A stretch of DNA of 17,597 nt, from the NCBI GenBank assembly GCA_002308875.1, contig DBWK01000143.1:5871-23467 (forward strand), in the 5' to 3' direction. Source of the stretch: Treponema sp. UBA1240. GTDB taxonomy: Bacteria; Spirochaetota; Spirochaetia; Treponematales; Treponemataceae. The position numbers and the translations under genes are program-made. Shown in pieces: positions 14,952 to 17,597 of the stretch; position 1 is the first letter of the stretch; each line of letters opens with the position of its first letter. Under the pieces are notes generated by a model. That model did no database searches, was not told where the DNA came from, and saw only the letters and a program-made list of their open reading frames with translations.

Positions 14952-16325
14952 CTACTTTATTATCGGCACTTTTAATTTACTTCCTATACGAAGAATTGCA
15001 TTAACATCCATATTATTTTCTTCGGCGAGGCTTTCAACCTGCACATTGTATTTAAGCGACAAGCCCCAAAGTGTTTCGCCCTGCTCAACAATGTGCACAC
15101 CCTCATATGCGATTTTTTCCGCATTCTTTTTGCCCGCATAAGGACTTACATCTTTAAGTGCCGGAATAAGCAGGGTTTTGCCGATTTGCAGCGTTTCTGC
15201 CGAAATGCCGGGATTTGCCTGAAGAATCATATCCACTGATACAGAATAGTGCTTGGCAAGCGCATACAGAGTATCGCGGGATTTTATTTTGTAACGGTGA
15301 TACTTTACAAGAAGAAGATTTTTATCGGCAATAATCTCGTTAACTTTGTCTTTAGCGGCGGCAGGAACACGCAGTCCGTATGAAATATCAGGCGGTGTAA
15401 CACCATAAAACAACGCAGGGTTTAAAAAGCTTATAAGCTTGTTGTCTATTTCTGCCAGTTCCGCAATAACGCCCAAGTCCATATTGCGGGTTGTCTTTAT
15501 AACCGTATACTGCTCAGGTTCCGCTTCTTCTTCCGTTTCTTCCGTCTGAATAAGGATTCCGTATTTTTCGGCATTCGTCAAAATCTGCGCAATCGCCAGA
15601 AATTTGGGAACATAATTGAGCGTTTCCGTTTTTAAAAGCTTTTTTTCAGACAAAAGCCAGTAATCATTTGTACCGTTTTTTTTCACAATACGGCTTATTC
15701 CGCCGAGTCCGGTGTTATAAGCTGCAAGCGCCAGACACCAGTCACCGAGAACATCGTAGTTTTCTTTAAGCTTGCGGATTGCCGCATCCGTAGAAAGCCA
15801 CGGGTCGCGCCGTTCGTCAAACCACTCATTTACCCTTATGTTATAGGGTGCAATACTGTTCTTCATAAACTGCCACAAGCCGGTAGCCCCGGATTTGGAT
15901 GTGGCGTTGATATTAAAATTGGATTCTATAACCGGCAAAAACTCAAAACACTCCGGCAGTCCGTATTCGGCAATTTTCTTTTGTATGTAGCTTCTATAAG
16001 GCTTTCCGTTTTCCATAACAGCGGCAAGCCACTTTTTTCCGTAGTCTGACGTGTATTGCTCATAAAACCGCAAAAATCTTGCGTTGTCGGCGGGAAAAGG
16101 AATCCCGATATCAGAAAGCAGAATAAGGTTCTCTTCTTCTGCGGGTTGTTCCTGTGCAACTTGTTCAGCAACAACAGTATTCTCTGTCTCCGCAGCGCTC
16201 TCATCAGAAACGACTGGTTCAGCGGCTTTTTCAATAACAGGTTCTGTATCTGACAGAGGTTCTGCTTCTTGAGCAAACGCAAATACACAAAGTGATAAAA
16301 ACAACAGAAAAAAAAGTTTTTTCAT
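14952..16325 (-). CDS. Periplasmic lytic transglycosylase with two LysM domains (MltD-like)
   Basis: It is predicted to be exported and to cut peptidoglycan. The 457-residue precursor has a signal peptide (1-18, cut before QEAEPL), an acidic low-complexity linker (19-66), an SLT domain with catalytic Glu134 (PVIESNFN), SGATGLWQF (145-153) and ALAAYNTG (199-206). A Glu-rich stretch around 261-271 follows, then two LysM domains (about 343-388 and 411-455). This order is that of MltD, although it lacks a lipobox. The ATG at 16325 overlaps the upstream stop (ATGA) and directly precedes the signal peptide, so it is preferred to a longer reading from 16355. Operon position between a lipoprotein and an OmpA protein suggests joint envelope work. 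Confidence 0.92.
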   Translation of the reverse strand: MKKLFFLLFLSLCVFAFAQEAEPLSDTEPVIEKAAEPVVSDESAAETENTVVAEQVAQEQPAEEENLILLSDIGIPFPADNARFLRFYEQYTSDYGKKWLAAVMENGKPYRSYIQKKIAEYGLPECFEFLPVIESNFNINATSKSGATGLWQFMKNSIAPYNIRVNEWFDERRDPWLSTDAAIRKLKENYDVLGDWCLALAAYNTGLGGISRIVKKNGTNDYWLLSEKKLLKTETLNYVPKFLAIAQILTNAEKYGILIQTEETEEEAEPEQYTVIKTTRNMDLGVIAELAEIDNKLISFLNPALFYGVTPPDISYGLRVPAAAKDKVNEIIADKNLLLVKYHRYKIKSRDTLYALAKHYSVSVDMILQANPGISAETLQIGKTLLIPALKDVSPYAGKKNAEKIAYEGVHIVEQGETLWGLSLKYNVQVESLAEENNMDVNAILRIGSKLKVPIIK

Positions 16326-17359
16326 AGTTTTTCGCCAAAATAAATGCCTGCCCATTCCCAGCGTCCGTGAACATCGGGATCCAAAGGAAAGTTGATTTTT
16401 CTAAAATAAAAATACCAGACCGAAACATTCTGAGGCCAGCCCCATGTACGCAGGAACGCTTCCGACGGGTTGGAAGAATCATCAACGTTGTTGCTGCACC
16501 GCACCATACTGCTCATAACGGAAGTCATGCTGAAATTCTTTTGTGTGTTAACGTCATTCGCATCCTGCTGCCAGGACATTGCAAAGAAATTAACCTTTGA
16601 CTTGTACGTATCAAGAAGCCTGAAATTCTTTGAACGGATAGCATTTTTAACAGCTGTTTCAAGCGCACTCAATGATTCAAACGACCAGTTTTTTGCTGAT
16701 GCGTTAAAGTCCGTAATCTGGCAGGCTCGTGTATATATGTTCGGAATATCTGAAATTTGAATTGTTGTGGCATCGGCCTGATAGCGGAAAAGGGAATAAT
16801 ACTTCATGGTCTGTTCCCAGTCGCCCTGTGCCTCATATTCAACGGCAAGTCTTGCGTAAAGTTCTGTAAGGCTTACATCATCGGGAAACCGTGAAATCAG
16901 CTGAGTATAAAACGCTATTTTGCTGTCGGATGACTTTGTGATTTTAACAAGATTTTTAAGGCATGTGTAATGAATTGAAGTGTCTTTTACAATCAAATCG
17001 TCATAATTATTTAATATGCGGTCAAAATAGTATTCGGCTATCGGCAGGGCGCCTCTTTCCATATACGAATAGGCAACCATAAGCAGCCAGTACGGATTGA
17101 ATTTGTCATTTGGATGTTTTTCCACATAATCTGTCAAAAATAAAACCAGTTCATCGTGTTTGTTTTCGGCTATGTAGTTGTTGGCAATCTGATACAAAAC
17201 GGTAAAACGGCTTTCTTCCGTCATATTGGTGTTCAAAAGCGCCAAAAGTTCTTTTTGATTGGATTTTGTCTGCTGCTTTTTATTATCTGAAGAAGAACAT
17301 GAAATTGAAAGAATCAGTATGCTGAGGCACAAAAAACAGAATAATTTTTTTGCAATCAT
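16322..17359 (-). CDS. Putative lipoprotein with TPR-like repeats
   Basis: This 345-residue protein has a hydrophobic signal sequence ending LSISC, with Cys21 as the likely lipidated residue. The -3 position is Ser instead of Leu, a relaxed lipobox of the kind common in spirochaetes. After a charged linker, residues about 35-200 show helical hairpins of TPR type, such as YWLLMVAYSYMERGALPIAEYYFDRIL. The C-terminal third is not recognised. It is the first gene of a three-gene operon with the LysM transglycosylase (4-base overlap) and ompA. A scaffold role for the envelope enzymes is inference. I remember a similar TPR, LysM, OmpA gene order around tp0622-tp0624 in T. pallidum. Confidence 0.8.
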   Translation of the reverse strand: MIAKKLFCFLCLSILILSISCSSSDNKKQQTKSNQKELLALLNTNMTEESRFTVLYQIANNYIAENKHDELVLFLTDYVEKHPNDKFNPYWLLMVAYSYMERGALPIAEYYFDRILNNYDDLIVKDTSIHYTCLKNLVKITKSSDSKIAFYTQLISRFPDDVSLTELYARLAVEYEAQGDWEQTMKYYSLFRYQADATTIQISDIPNIYTRACQITDFNASAKNWSFESLSALETAVKNAIRSKNFRLLDTYKSKVNFFAMSWQQDANDVNTQKNFSMTSVMSSMVRCSNNVDDSSNPSEAFLRTWGWPQNVSVWYFYFRKINFPLDPDVHGRWEWAGIYFGEKL

Positions 17360-17364
17360 AATTC

Positions 17365-17393
17365 ATCTTACCAAACAAAAGATTGTTAAGCAA
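17365..17393 (-). promoter_or_regulatory. Possible promoter of the lipoprotein operon
   Basis: On the minus strand TTGCTT (17393-17388) and TAAGAT (17370-17365) are 17 bp apart. The -10 box ends only 5 bases before the ATG at 17359, and no clear Shine-Dalgarno is seen. The box matches are moderate. Confidence 0.35.
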
Positions 17394-17453
17394 GTTACAG
17401 AGCAAAACAGCTGACAGTGTAGAGAAGCAATCTTTTAATAAGTGAATAAAATT

Positions 17454-17540
17454 CTGTAGACAGGCTGTGTACAAGTTGTAGTCAGCCTGTCTACAAGTTG
17501 TACTCAGACTGTTTACAACTTGTACTCAGGCTGAGTACAA
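17454..17540. repeat. Array of four 21-bp palindromes with 22-bp period
   Basis: Palindromes begin at 17454, 17476, 17498 and 17520, each 21 bp long and separated by one base. The last is perfect: arms TTGTACTCAG and CTGAGTACAA around one central base. The others pair at 8 to 9 of 10 positions. Larger hairpins overlap them, for example GTAGACAGGCTG (17456-17467) with its exact complement at 17483-17494. The array lies about 95 bp upstream of the lipoprotein ATG. The rest of 17360-17597 shows no gene. Whether the array serves the lipoprotein operon or a gene beyond the right edge cannot be told. Confidence 0.85.
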
Positions 17541-17597
17541 ACAAAAATCTTTAATAACTGTCTGACAGGCTTACACTAAAACCATATGAAACCATGC

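Noticed and set aside
17377..17436. 9-bp inverted repeat AAAAGATTG / CAATCTTTT upstream of the lipoprotein gene
   Set aside because: The arms are short and AT-rich with a 42-base loop, which is easily expected by chance.

Overview
The window looks like chromosomal DNA of a spirochaete, most likely a carbohydrate-fermenting Treponema. This rests on gene content and on protein resemblance recalled from memory, not on a search. The main clues are a complete rnfCDGEAB operon followed by a spirochaete-type protein of unknown function, a lipoprotein / LysM-transglycosylase / OmpA cluster like one I remember from treponemes, moderate GC, and plant-polysaccharide and hexuronate genes. There is no sign of phage, insertion sequence, CRISPR, tRNA or rRNA.

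Layout. At the left edge (1-122, minus) is the first 40 codons of a GH43-type glycosidase. It diverges from the rnf operon (295-5151, plus), which encodes all six subunits of the Na+/H+-translocating ferredoxin:NAD+ oxidoreductase, nearly all with start/stop overlaps. An unknown gene (5175-6731) follows on the same strand. It converges on a membrane-anchored lytic transglycosylase (6734-7507, minus). Next comes a minus-strand operon rex-serC-serA (10576 to 7608) that ends in a clear intrinsic terminator. The rex promoter is bracketed by two near-consensus Rex operators, which also move the rex start downstream to 10576. Upstream, in the divergent gap, is a compact array of 22-bp tandem repeats with strong inverted repeats (10687-10790). 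The uxuB-uxuA pair (10856-13573, plus) follows, reducing fructuronate to mannonate and dehydrating it to 2-keto-3-deoxygluconate. The last block is a minus-strand operon (17359 to 13594): an apparent TPR-like lipoprotein, a periplasmic lytic transglycosylase with two LysM domains, and an OmpA-like protein. At the right edge (17454-17540) is a second array of 22-bp period, made of four 21-bp palindromes separated by single bases.

How it fits together. Rnf links the ferredoxin and NADH pools to an ion gradient. SerA makes NADH, UxuB consumes it, and Rex senses the NADH/NAD+ ratio. Rex sites are seen only at rex-serC-serA, so the sequence supports redox control of serine synthesis but not of rnf. 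The envelope genes concern peptidoglycan cutting and binding. The OmpA domain lacks the usual diaminopimelate-contacting Asp, which may fit the ornithine-type peptidoglycan of treponemes. The least explained parts are the two 22-bp-period arrays, the rex-serCA coupling, and promoters placed so close to start codons that rnfC and the first transglycosylase may be translated from leaderless mRNAs.
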